A stretch of DNA of 64,000 nucleotides from Apiosordaria backusii (Eukaryota; Ascomycota; Sordariomycetes; Sordariales; Lasiosphaeriaceae), in assembly GCA_030549205.1 (NCBI GenBank), contig JAUKTV010000003.1:3162001-3226000 (forward strand), given 5' to 3'. Shown piece after piece: positions 34,627 to 47,200 of this stretch; within the stretch, counting starts at the first letter, position 1, and every line of letters starts with the position of its first letter. The translations under genes and the position numbers were made by a program. The notes beneath the pieces were generated by a model. The model did not search any database. It worked only from the letters and a program-made list of their open reading frames with translations, and was not told the DNA's origin.

Positions 34627-34886
34627 TGTCACTGGTAGGTAGCTGCAAAGTAGGTATAAAGTACAATATATTTTGTAAGTGGAAGTAGGCTTACGCATTA
34701 GTTTGAAATATTGCTTGCAAGGCCGGCTTGTAAATGGCCTGGCAGGGCCACTTGTAGTCCCTGCGCACCAGTCAGGTCACATAAGTTAACCTGATTAGGT
34801 ACAGGAGCCTACAAGTAAGCCTACTTCCTTATCTAATCTACACTATCTTATCTTATCTCTAAATACATAACTTAATCCTGTATCAC
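34627..34886. mobile_element. Short unmutated island with internal inverted repeat (possible MITE or solo LTR)
   Basis: About 260 bp of balanced composition within AT-rich DNA. Ends are TGTCACTGG and CTGTATCA. A perfect 14-bp inverted repeat (ggaagtaggcttac at 34,681-34,694 and its complement at 34,815-34,828) spans most of it. No matching target duplication was found, so the class is uncertain. Confidence 0.45.
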
Positions 34887-35063
34887 TTTTAAAATTTTAT
34901 TACTTTATAAAAGTAAGACCTTTTTAATAAAGGTAAATTAATTATAAAAGCTAACTTTTAAATCTCAGTTTTATTATATTTAAAAAAAAAATATATATAA
35001 ATAAACTATTTTTAAAATTTTACTATTATATAAAAATAAAATCTTTTTTAAAAAAAATAAACT

Positions 35064-35148
35064 ATTAACTTTAATTAATTATTAATCCTAATTAATTATT
35101 AATTTTAATTGACTATTAACTTTAATTCATTATTAACTTTAATTAACT
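35064..35148. repeat. Five tandem 17-bp units
   Basis: Five consecutive 17-mers on the pattern attaactttaattaatt with a few substitutions per unit. Confidence 0.85.
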
Positions 35149-35318
35149 CTTTATTTATAAGATTTTATTACTTTATAAATGTAAAATATTTGTAATAAAA
35201 AAAAACGATTAACTTTATTTTCTTTTTTATAAAAGTTTATACTTTTAAACCTTTAAACTTTATTATATTTAAATAAAGAATATATAAATAAACTACTTTT
35301 AAAATCTTATTACCTTAT

Positions 35319-35866
35319 TGTTAAACTAGGTCCCTGTAAAGCCTAAGTTTACAGTAGGTAGCTGCTATTATACTATGTGGTGGAAGCTTAAGTTAGAAAG
35401 CCTGCCCGTCAGCTACCTGGCACTTGCCCGGTACCTTACTTTACTGCAGGGCTATTTAAAGGCCTGCATCCTACTAACCAGTAGGCTAAACTGCCTGTAA
35501 TTTTATATTCAGGCTACTAAGGCCTATTACTATAGGCAGTATAAGTGGCCTAACCCTAACTCTACGTTGACCTGCACTTTGGGTTAGGGGTGTTTGGTTT
35601 CGCGGCCCTTTTATATAGCTGTAAGTCGATTTTTAGAGAGCTATAAACTACATTAACTTAGCTGCCTGTAAGACCTGTAGTTAAATACTAGGCTGGCTAA
35701 ATTAGCCTAGAATTAATAGGCCTATAATTAAGTAGGTATATTATTACTATACTAAACTATAGGCCTATAGGCTCTGTAGGTTAGGAACTATACAAGACTT
35801 AATAAGTAGTTTATAGGGCTTAGTAAACCTTAGGGTTAACTAAGCCGTACTTTGGCCTATCTATTT
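35319..35866 (+). mobile_element. Truncated copia LTR (5' 548 bp)
   Basis: Begins TGTTAAACTAGGTCC like the other copia LTRs and matches their first two thirds. At 35,866 it stops and a complete LTR of the same family begins at 35,867 in the same direction. It is among the least RIP-mutated copies (retains gtggtggaagc, ggcacttgcccgg). Confidence 0.85.
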
Positions 35867-38234
35867 TGTTAAACTAGGTCCCTGTAAGGCCTAAGTTTAT
35901 AGTAGGTAGCTGCTATTATACTACGTGGTGGAAGCTTAAGTTAGAAAGCCTATCCGTTAACTACTTAGTACTTACCCGGTACCTTACTTTACTATAGGGC
36001 TACTTAAAGGCCTAGATTCTACTAACTAATAAGCTAAACCGCTTATAATTTTATATTTAAGCTACTAAGGCCTACTACTATAGGCAGTATAAGTAGCCTA
36101 ACCTTAACCCTATAATAACTTATACTTTAGGTTAAAGGTGTTAGGTTTTGCAGTCCTTTTATATAGCTGTAAGTCGATTTTTAAAGAGCTATAAATTACA
36201 TTAACTTAACTGCCTATAAGACCTATAGCTAACTACTAAGCTAGCCAAATTGGCCAAGAATTAGTAGGCCTATAGTTAAGTAGGTATATCATTACTATAC
36301 TAAATTATAGGCCTATAGGCCCTGTAAGTCAGAAGCTATAGAAGGCTTAGTAAGTAGTTTACAAGGCTTAGCAAACTCTAGGGTCAACTAAGCTATACTT
36401 TAGCCTCTCTGCCTACTAGGGTATATAAAGCACCGTACGTTAGTCGGTAAGTATATAGTAAAAGTCGAGTACAAACCTTACTATAGAGATTATTACAGTA
36501 AATTTATAAAAGGCTAGTACTATAATATCATTATTTACCTACTATATTTCTATCCTATAGTACCTATAAGGTACTATATTTTAATACCTTAGCACTAAGT
36601 TATAACTATTATATATAAGACTTCTACTGTACTATAAGCTAATATATAAGTATTAATTATAGGGCCTTTAAGCCTATAATTGGCTATACCTATTCTAATA
36701 GCTTATAAGCCTAGAAGATACCTAATTAGATTATAGGCTTATAAACTTAAACTTAAAGCTTTCTATAAATAACGGTTTAAGCTACTGTAGACTATACTAT
36801 AAGTAAGCTATAAAATTTCTGATTTTAAAGCCTATCTATCGAGATAGGGTTATAAGGTAAATACTAAGCTTACCTTACCTTATTAGGTTTTCCGGAGGCC
36901 TATAAGGTTCAAATTTACATCTACTATTAAATTTATTATACTATAAGGCACGTAAAAATTAAGCCTAATAGGGCATTAAAGGCCTGTAAATTACAAGCTT
37001 ATAAAAGCTAAAAATAGCCTCCTACCTTAACTATAGCTAGATAGGTAGTTCTATAAATCCTAAAACCAGGTAAAAAAGTAAAAAGGTAAAGCAACCTTTT
37101 TAACTATTATTACTACTAGTAATTACAGTACTTTACTATATAAAATAGAGCCTATTTTTTAAAGCTCCTAAGCATTATAGACCTAATACCTCTTACTATA
37201 TAAGTAAACTATAGTTAAAGCCCTAATTAAAAACAGTACTAAGCTAAGGTTTTAAAGCCCTATAGGATATTCTAGTAGTAAGTATACTAAGCCCTCTATA
37301 GATTTAAAAATATAAAATATAAGGCTTAGGTAGGGACCTTCCAGAAGGAAAGAATCAGTGGATTCTTACTATATATAGGCCTTTACTATTTAACTAAAGG
37401 AACAAAAGGCCTAAATTTAATAATTATAAAGTACTATAACCGAAGTAGTAAAGTAAATTAAGCTTTTAATAGTAGTTTAGAACGCTTTAAAATAGCCTAA
37501 GGCTACTATAACCGCTCCTCTAATAGTAGCTAAAGCCATATACTTAAAAGCCATAGCAGCCTACTAACTAAAGCTTAAAGCTAATAGTAATTCCGTTAAG
37601 GTCCTTTATACTACTATAGCTATTAAAATAATTAAAAAGGTCTATAAATTCCCTATTAACCAAAGGCTTATAGGCCCTAAGAATTTTGATCTATAAAAAC
37701 AGGGCTTAAATATTATACTATATACTATCGATATAGCTACTTTTATAAAGGACCCTACTATAATAGCCTATTAGAATAATATTAAACAGGCCTTACTATT
37801 AATATTACTTTAAAATAGTATAGCCTTAAGCCTCTAGGCTTCTATTTTATAGTAAAAAATCCTATTAAAGCCTATAAACTGCTTGTTTAGAGGTATTCTT
37901 ATAGTATTAAATTATAATAAAGGAACCTCTATAAGGAATACTACTTCTTAAACTTCTACCAATTTATAGGCTTTTTAGTAGACTTTAACGTTAAGTTCTT
38001 TAACGTAATTAACCAGCTTATACTAGCTAATATTAATCTTTAGACTATAAATTAAGTAAATTAATATCTATAGGCTATAGAAAAGAGCTTTTTATAGTAA
38101 GCTAAGAAGTAATAAAGTACTATATAGACTGCTAAAATGCTAGGTTAAAATATAAGTATTATTAACCTAAGCTTTTTAATAGTAGACTTATTAAAAGAAT
38201 AGTACATTCTAGCCTTTACTGCTATTAAAGGTAT
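35867..38234 (+). pseudogene. Ty1/copia element B: 831-bp LTR and gag, RIP-mutated
   Basis: LTR 35,867-36,697 (TGTTAAAC..TATTCTA), then leader and gag remains to 38,234. Frame fragments around 37,690-37,830 read KQGLNIILYTIDIATFIKDP and ALLLILL, with TAG where Gln or Trp is expected. The element is cut at 38,234 by an inverted copia LTR, and its pol and 3' LTR are not found adjacent. Confidence 0.75.
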
Positions 38235-41200
38235 TGGAATAGGTATGGCCAATTACAGGCCTAAGGACTCTGTAATTAGTGCTCACATACTAGCTTACAG
38301 TGCAGCGGAAGTCTTACGTATAATACCTATAGCTCAGTACTGGGGTATTAGAATACAGTACCTTGCAGGTGCTATAGGACAGAAATATAGTAGGTAAATA
38401 ATTATATTATAGTACTAGCCTTCTATAAATCTACTGTAATAATCTTTATAGTAAGGTTTGTACTTGACCTTTACTATATACTTACCGACTGACATACGGT
38501 ACCTTATATATCCTAGTAGGCAAATAGATTAGAATACAGCTTAGTTAATTCTAAAGTTTACTAAGCCCTATAAACTATTTACTAAGCCTTCTATAGCTTC
38601 TGACTTACAGAGCTTATAGGCTTATAATTTAATATAGTAATAATATATCTATTTAACTATAGGCCTACTAACTTTTAGCCAATTTAGCTAGCCTAGTAAT
38701 TAACTATAGGTCTTATAGGCAGCTAAGTTAGCATAGTTTATAGCTTTTTAAAAATCGACTTACAGGTATGTAAAAGGGCTATAAAACCTAATACTTTTAA
38801 TATAAAGTATAGGTTATTGTAGGGTTAGGATTAGGCCACTTATATTGCTTATAGTAGTAGGCCTTAGTAGCCTGAATATAAAATTATAGGCAATTTGGCC
38901 TACTAGTTAGTAGGATATAGACCTTTAAATAGCTCTATAGTAAAGTAAGGTGCCGGGTAAATGTTAAGTAGCTAATAGGTAGGCTTTTCTACTTAAGCTT
39001 TTACTATATAACATAATAGCAGTTACCTACTATAAACTTAGGCTTTATAGGGACTTAGTTTAATACCCTTTCTCTACTTATAGTAAGTAGTAGGCTTAGA
39101 TTTAAATCTAAGGCCTACTATAGTAAGCTAAAATTAATAAACTAACTAGCTAATTAAAAAATTAAAATATAAAGTATATAAAGCGTTAAGGCTTATATAT
39201 TTAAGCGTTAAGCAATTACTTTTATAAGTTAAATTATAAAAGAAAATTAAATATAGGAAGGGTAGTTTTTTAATCTATTCTTTTATTAACTTTTCCTCTA
39301 TAGGCCTATTCCTTAAGTTTAAAAGACCTATAAAGGTTTTGAATTTTTAACTAGCCAGTAGTTTAGTTAATCTATTAGCCAGTATTTATTTAGTATTTAA
39401 ATAATTAATAGTAACCTATAACGCTTTAACTTACTTCCTAACCTAATAATATTTTAATAATATATATTTAGTATAATTATAAAAGGCTAAGTTATAGGTA
39501 GTAATTATAGAGCTAATATTATTATTATATAGAAAGGTAAAGCTTATTAAAGTATATCTTAGTTCTTTATAAACCCCCTTAATTTATAAAGCCTTATAAA
39601 TAGCTTTAATAAGTATACCGGTTTTAGCCTTTAAAGTAAAAAGGCTTATAGTATTGGCCTTCTTTAATTTCCAGCTTATAGGGCCTTTAGCTACTTTAAA
39701 TATAAAGCCGTAGGTAGATTTTAAGTCCTTTAAATCCCTTATAAAGCTTAAATCTATAAAGCCTATAGGTACTATAGTGCCTTTTTTTTTAATAAATCCA
39801 ATAGTATAGCTATAGGCAATTATTAAATTCTCCGTACTATTTAAATACTTTAAAAGGTTTTTAACGGCATTTAAGCTTATTATAGTAGGTTACTATATAC
39901 TTTTTAAATCCCACTATACTATAAAAGTAATATTAAACTTTATTTAAGTTATTAAATACATTACAGTACCTACTATATATTAGAATAGTATATAATCTAA
40001 CTTACTTATAGGGCTTCCTTTTAATTTAGGGTCTTTATATTAGGCTACTATTCTAAACTGTAAAGAAATTAATATTTTATAGCTATTTTTAAAGCTAAAG
40101 GTTTTAATTGCCTTCTATATATATTAAGCTTAGCTAAGCTATAGAAAAAAGTAACGCCTATCCTTTATTATTTAAACCTTTAAAAAAAAAGAAGCTAGCC
40201 TTTTATTTTTTATTTAGTAAACCTTATTTAAGCTTTTTTTAAGCTATTAAATATAGGCCTTATTAAAGCTTATAATTAAATAATTATTAATATAGGTTAT
40301 TATAAAAATCCTAGCCTTAAGATTATAGAAGATAGTAAAGTTAGAAATTAGCACTATAAAACCCTTTTCTTTTAATAGTTTAGTAAGTTTAGCTTATTAA
40401 AGTCTAAGGCTCTACTTTAGGCTATATAGGGCCTTAGAAAAGCAAATTATTTAACTAGTTTTAAACCTAAAGCCTTATTTATATAGCTTAGCTTTAATAG
40501 CTAAATCTACTTTTTAATAGAACTTATAAAAGCCTTTAAGTATAACTATATAATTCTTTTCTTTTAAATAGCTATTAAAAAATACCTTTATAAAATCGAT
40601 CTACTTTATTTTTTAATTTAATAAAGCTACTATAATTAATAGTATATATTAAATAGGTAGTATAGTAATAGAGGTAAAGGTCTTTATAAAATCCAAACCT
40701 TCCTTTTATAAGAATCCTTTAATAACTAATTTAGCCTTAAACTTTAAAAGCCTATTTTCTTTATCGGTCTTTTTATATAGTACTAACTTACTAATTAATA
40801 ATATACAGTCTTTAAGGAAAGTACTTTAAAGAAGGAACTTAAAAGTTCTTTAGTTAACTATTTACTTAAATTTACTATATATAGTCTTTAATTAATAGGA
40901 TTTTTTAAGGTTCTTTAGTATTTATTTTAGTATTTAAAGTAATAAATTAGTACTAAAAAGACCTTTAAAGACCTTATAGTAATAGGCCTTAGCTTTAATT
41001 AAAATTGATTTAATAAATTAGCTAATACCTATTTTAATATCTTTACTTATTGTTGAAATACAGCACTTAGTTGTAGACTTTACAGTGTATTTTAGCCTGT
41101 AACCTACAGGGCCAATAATAACCAATGGCTTAGAATCACAGCGCTTACCAACACTCTACTACGGTAATTGCAATGGTCTTCGGATCCTTAAAATAGCCCG

Positions 41201-44200
41201 AAGTTCCAGACGGTTAGCGCACTATAACGGTAAAACATTAACGCCCTATATCCTATAAACGGCTTCCGGCTAGCACACTTAATAGTCAGACTTAACCGGC
41301 CAGCTAAGTCTGCAATTAGCAGACTTAACAGGCATTTAGGCCTTACAGTTAGCAGACTTAACAGATATTCGGGCCCTAAAATAGAGAGAGGTTCGGAAAG
41401 CAATATAGGGCTAAAGATCTATAATAGGTCTTGTCCTTTATAACTGTTTACTATAATATTTTCCTAGCTAATAAGTCAATTTAATATGCTGGTTTACTAT
41501 ATCTTACAGTACCTTATAAGCCTATATTACAGTGTTTACCTTCTATATATTACAGGGCATTGCCTCTATAATCTATCTTCCTTCAGTACCCGGCCACTAT
41601 CGTATACTGCAGACAAAGCCCTCTTCGCTCTCAGTATTCTACACCGTTCCTTGCACAGGTCTATACCTATAGGCCTGTAAGACACCTATCTTAACACTTA
41701 TATTTAAATATAGTTCTTTTACCTTTATTAATAAATAGTCTTTAATAGGAGGTTTTAAATTAACCTTAAAGCCTATAATAGGCCTATTAAAAGGCTTTAA
41801 GCTACTATCGATTATAGCCTTTTAAATAGTAGGTCTATTAATTAACTTACTATTAGAGAATCTTTCAGTATTAACCTATTAGCTAATTTATAAACTTAAT
41901 CGGCCGATTAAGTTATATTTAAAGTATAGGTTGCTATCTTTATTTATTAATTATAGTAGCTTTACCTTCCCTTAATTTAAATCCCTTTTTAAAATAGTAA
42001 TAATACTTTAAATTATAGTAGGTTTGTTTATTATATTAATAAAGGAAGATTTTACTACTGTCCTTTTAACCGGTATTTATATTTAATAGGTCTTACTTTT
42101 AAAAACGGCTAATAGCTTATTAAACTCTATATAGGCTTATAGCTTTAAAGTTTTAAACCTTTTTTTAATAGAAATAAAAAGCTTTATAAAAGAGCCTATA
42201 GCTTTAAATTAGCTTAAGTTTGGCTTATAAAAAAGGAAAGGCTTTAATTTATTATAGAGTATTTAATAAAGAGTTAGGTCCTTATTATTAATTACTATAT
42301 AGTTAATTAATTTAAATACTATAGGCACTATATAGTATTATAAATACTAAGGAAGCTATAATAATACTATTATAGCCTATAACTGGTTTAAAAATACTTT
42401 AATAAAGCGTTTAATTAGACTATTTTACTTATAAATATAAGGCTTAAAAGTAGAAAATTCAATACCTTTAATAGAAAACAAGGCCTATAATTTATAGTTA
42501 ATTTCTTTTTTACTATTGTAATAGAAATAGATAGGGTATTAGTTATAGCGATTTTTTAGACCTTTAAAAAAGCCTTTTATAATACTTAGTATAGTTAGTC
42601 CTTTAGCGTTTAGTAAGTAAAAGGCCTATTTAAATTGGGATTTTCGGTCTATTAAAATTAATATTATAGAAAGCCTATTATAAGGTATAGGCTTGATTTT
42701 AAAAGTGTTACCTTTAATAGAACTTAAGGCTTTAAAAGGCTTTGGAATAGTAGAAAATTAAAGCCTTTTTATTGCTTTAGCCTTATTATAGGCCGAGTAT
42801 TAAAAATCTACTTCTTTTATTTAATTTAAGTTTAAAAGCTTAGTAGTAATTCTATTGGTCTTTTTTAATAGTATTAGGCCTATATAACTTAGCCTAATAT
42901 ACTATTTTAATACTATTTAAAGTAATTTACTATAGTAATCTATAATGGTATTAAGGATATTTTTAATAGCCTCTTTAAGTATATAGCCTTTTTATGTCTC
43001 TTTTTAATTAAATAGGCCGGGGTTATTTAAACTATTAGGGCCTTCTATAGGCTAATAGAGCTTTTTAGTAGGTTTGCTTTAATTAGATTTTCTAAAGTTA
43101 AGGTTATTTAAGCTATTAGGACTTTTTATAAGTTAATAGAGCTTTATTTTTTTAAGTCTACTTTAACTATAGCCTTTCTTATAGCCAGACTTAAAGCTTT
43201 TAAGCCTATAGGGCTTTACTTTTTAAGCGTTTGAATTAGAGTTAATAGTGCTATTGTTATTTAGCTCTATAGGCTTATTATTAGGCCTTTAAAGGTTTAA
43301 ATCGACCTTTAAATAGCTATTCTTTTAAAATAAAGGCCTATTAAAAAGCTCTACTATTAATTTTTACTTTTAATTAATAATATTAAAACTTACTTTATAG
43401 TAAATAATAGGCCTTTTTACCTTCTGTAATTTTAAAAAGAAGTCTAAAGCTTTAAAATCAAATACCGCTATTGGAGCCTTATTAGGCCTATATAGTACTT
43501 TCTTTTTAACCTAACTACTAACTTTATAGTATAGTATACTATTAAAAAGGTTAATGTTAAATTAAGGAATATATAAAGCATTTTTAAGCTTAAGCTTAGT
43601 ATATTTAGGATGTTCTTTCTATAAAAGTACTATAAATATAGTGATTTTAAAGCCTTTAAGTATTAAGAGACCTTCTTTTATATAAATTATCTTTAATAAA
43701 CTATTATTAGATTTATAGTTAGTAAACTATTTTTGACTATTAATAATATAATTAGTAAACTTAGTATTATATAGAAAGGTATTCTTTAAAGAAAGTGCTA
43801 TTAAGGCCTTGCCTTCAGTGCTTTTAGTACTTTTAGTAAGCCCTATAAGTATTATATAAGTGCCTTTATTATTATCGTTATTATTAAAATCTTTAAAGAC
43901 CTTTAAAGCTAGGTTATAAGAGCTTACTATATAGGTAAATAAATCTTTAGCCTTAGGCCTTTTTTTAAGGCCTTTAGGCCTTTTAAAGCCTTTCTTCTTT
44001 TTCTTTTAGAAAGAGCTATTAAGGCTACTATTACTATTACTTTTAGGCTTTTTATTTAAAAAAACCTTTTTTTTAGCGCCTTTATAAAGACCTTCTTTAC
44101 TTTTATAGGCTATGCCTTTAACAGCAATAGAGGCTGGAATACGCTGTTCTTCTAGTAGGTCCGCTATTAGGAAGCTTAGGTCAATAGTACCTATATTTTG

Positions 44201-44276
44201 GCCTAGCGCTCTGGCGGTCTGTATAGCACTTTGTTACCTTTTAGCCTACTGTAGAAAGCTCTTTTCTATAGCCTGT
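38235..44276 (-). pseudogene. Ty1/copia element C, inverted: 3' LTR and pol, RIP-mutated
   Basis: Inverted LTR 38,235-39,065 (831 bp; TGGAATAGG..gtttaata), then pol on the minus strand, with the RT motif decayed to YINN at 40,294-40,283, on to the 3' end of gag near 44,270. A solo LTR of another family interrupts it at 41,051-41,696. The 5' part of gag and the 5' LTR are missing; element D starts at 44,277. Confidence 0.75.
41051..41696 (+). mobile_element. Solo LTR (646 bp) with perfect 5-bp target duplication
   Basis: Begins TGTTGAAATA and ends TATCTTAACA, and is flanked by cttat on both sides (41,046-41,050 and 41,697-41,701). It is inverted relative to 53,492-54,170. It retains CA/TG steps, so it inserted after most of the RIP of its host element or escaped it. 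Two units of a 33-bp internal repeat (ttagcagacttaacag core) lie at about 41,315-41,380. Confidence 0.88.
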
Positions 44277-47200
44277 TATTAAACTAGGTCCCTATAAGGC
44301 CTAAGTTTACAGTAAGTGGCTGCTATTATACTACATGGTAGAAGCTTAAGTTAGAAAACCTACCCGTTAGCTACCTGGCACTTGCCTGGCACCTTACTTC
44401 ACTGCAGGGCTATTCAAAGGCCTACATCCCACTAACCAGTGGGCCAAACCGTCTGTAATTTTATATTTAGGCTACTAAGGCCTACTACTGTAGGCAGTAT
44501 AAGTAGCCTAACCCTAACCCTACGTTGACCTGCACTTTAGGTTAGGGGTGCTTAGTTTTACAGCCCTTTTATATAACTGTAAGTCGATTTTTAAAAAGCT
44601 ATAAACTATACTAACTTAATTGCTTATAAGACCTATAGCCAACTACTAGGCTAGCTAAATTGGCTAAGAATTAGTAGGCCTATAGTTAAGTAAGTATATT
44701 ATTACTATACTAAATTATAGGCCTATAGGCTCTATAGGTCAGAAGTTATAGAAGGCTTGGTAAGTAGTTTATAGGGCTTAGTAAATCTCAGGATTAATTA
44801 AGCCGTACTTTAGCCTATCTACCTGCTAAGATATGCAAGGCACCGTATATCAGTTAGTAGGTATATAGTAGAAGTTAAGTATAAACCCTACTATAGAGAT
44901 TATTACAGTAGATTTATAAAAGGCTAGTACTATAATATAATTATTTACTTACTATATTTCTATCCTACAGTACCTATAAGGTACTGTATTCTAATACTTT
45001 AGCACTAAACTATAGATATTATATATAAAACTTCCGCTATACTATAAGCTAATATATAAGCACTAATTACAAAGCCCTTAAGTCTATAATTAGCTATACC
45101 TATTTTAATAAGTTATAAGCTTAGAAGATACTTAATTAAATTATAAGCCTATAAACTTAAGCTTAAAGCTTTCTATAAATAACAGCTTAAGCTACTATAG
45201 ACTGTACTATAAGTAGGCTATAAAATTACTAATTTTAAAGCTTACTTATTAAAGTAAGGTTATAAAGTAAATACTAAGCTTACCTTACCTTATTAGGTTT
45301 TCCAGGGGCTTATAAAGTTTAAATTTACGCCTATTACTAAATTTATTATACCGTAAAGCATATAAAAATTAAACCTAATAGGGCATTAAAGGCCTATAAG
45401 CTACAAGCTTATAAAAGCTAAAAATAGCCTCTTACTTTAACTATAGCTAAGTAAGTAATTCTACAAATCCTAAAGGTAGGTAAAAAAGTAAAAAGGTAAA
45501 GCGACCTTCTTAACTACTACTATTACTAATAATTACAGTACTTTATTATATAAAATAGAGCCTATTCTTTAAGGCTCTTAGGTATTATAGACTTAGTACA
45601 TTTTACTATATAAGTAAATTACAGTTAAAGCCTTAGTTAAAAACAGTATTAAGCTAGGATTTTAAAGCCCTATAGAATGCTCTAACGGTAAGTATACTAA
45701 GCCCCCTATAAATTTAATGCAAAATATAAGGCCTAAGTAGGGGTCTTCTAAAGGAAAAGAATCAGTAGATTCTTACTATATATAGGCCTTTACTATTTAA
45801 TTAAAGAAGCAAAAGGCCTAGATTTAATAGTTATAAGGTACTATAACCGAAGCAGTAAAGTAAATTAAGCTCTTAATAGCAGCTTAAAGCACTTTAAAAC
45901 AGCCTAAGGCCACTATAACCGCTCCTCCAGTAGTAACTAAAGCTATATACCTAAAAGCCATAGCAGCCTATTAGCTAAGGCTTAAAGCTAATAGTAATTC
46001 TGCTAAAGTCCTTTATACCACTATAGCTACTAAGATAACTAAAAAGGTCTATAAATTCCCTACTAACCAAAGGCTTACAGGCCTTAAGAATTTCGATCTA
46101 TAGAAATAAGGCTTAAATATTATACTATATACTATCGATATAGCTACCTTTATAAAGGACCCTACTATAGTAGCCTACTAAAGTAATACTAAATAGGCCC
46201 TACTATTAATATTACTTTAAAATAGTATAGCCTTAGGCCTTTAGGCTTCTATTTTATAGTAAACAACGTACTATTTTAATATTATTTAAAGCAATTTACT
46301 ATAATAATCTATAGTAATATTAAAGATATTTTTAATAGCCTTTTTAAATATATAGCCTCCTTAAGCCTTTTTTTAATTAAGTAAGCTAGGGTTACTTAAA
46401 TTATTAGGGCTTTTTATAGGCTAATAGAGCTTTTCAATAGATCTACTTTAATTAGATCTTTTAAAGCCGGAGTTACTTAAGTTATTAAGGCCTTTTATAA
46501 GCTAATAAAGCTTTATTCCTTTAAGTCTACCCTAACTATAGCCTTCTTTATAGCTAAACTTAGACCTTTTAAGCCTATAGAACTTTACTTCTTAAGTATT
46601 TAAATTAAAGCTAATAGTACTATTACTATTTAGCTCTATAGGCCTATTATTAGGCCTTTAAAGGTTTAAATCGACCTTTAAATAACTATCCTTTTAAAAT
46701 AAAGGCCTATTAAAAAGCTTTACTATTAAGTTTCGCTTCCGACTAATAACGTTAAAACTTATATTATAGTAAATAATAGGCCTTTTTACCCCCTATAATT
46801 TTAAAAAGAAACCTAAAGCCTTAAAATTAAATACCGCTATTAAGGCCTTATTAGGCCTATACAGTACTTCCTTTTTAACTTAACCGTTAACTTTATAGTA
46901 TAGTATACTATTAAAAAGGTTAATGTTAAATTAAAGAATATATAAAGCATTTTTAAACTTAAGCTTAGTATATTTAAAGGGTTCTTTCTATAAAAGTACT
47001 ATAAATATAGTAGTTTTAAAGCCTTTAGGTATTAAAGAACCTCTTCTTATATAAATTATCCTTAATAAACTATTATTAAGCTTATAGTTAGTAAACTATT
47101 TTTAATTGTTAATAATATAATTAGTAGACCTAGTATTATATAGAAAGATATTCTTTAAAGAAAGTACTACTAAGGCCTTGCCTTTAGTACTTTTAACGCT

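Larger units (their letters stand above)
33085..35318. other. AT-rich degenerate DNA with one unmutated island
   Basis: RIP-like sequence without frames. It contains the right copy of repeat R1 (33,637-33,819), a balanced-composition island (34,627-34,886), and AT-rich tandem repeats at 34,890-35,318 including five 17-bp units at 35,064-35,148. Sequence like 34,890-34,960 recurs at about 51,885-51,960 on the other side of the copia block, suggesting the block was inserted into this repeat. Confidence 0.65.

Noticed and set aside
41188..41680. Two short frames (71 and 64 codons) in the AT-rich region
   Set aside because: Both lie inside the solo LTR 41,051-41,696, which is non-coding.
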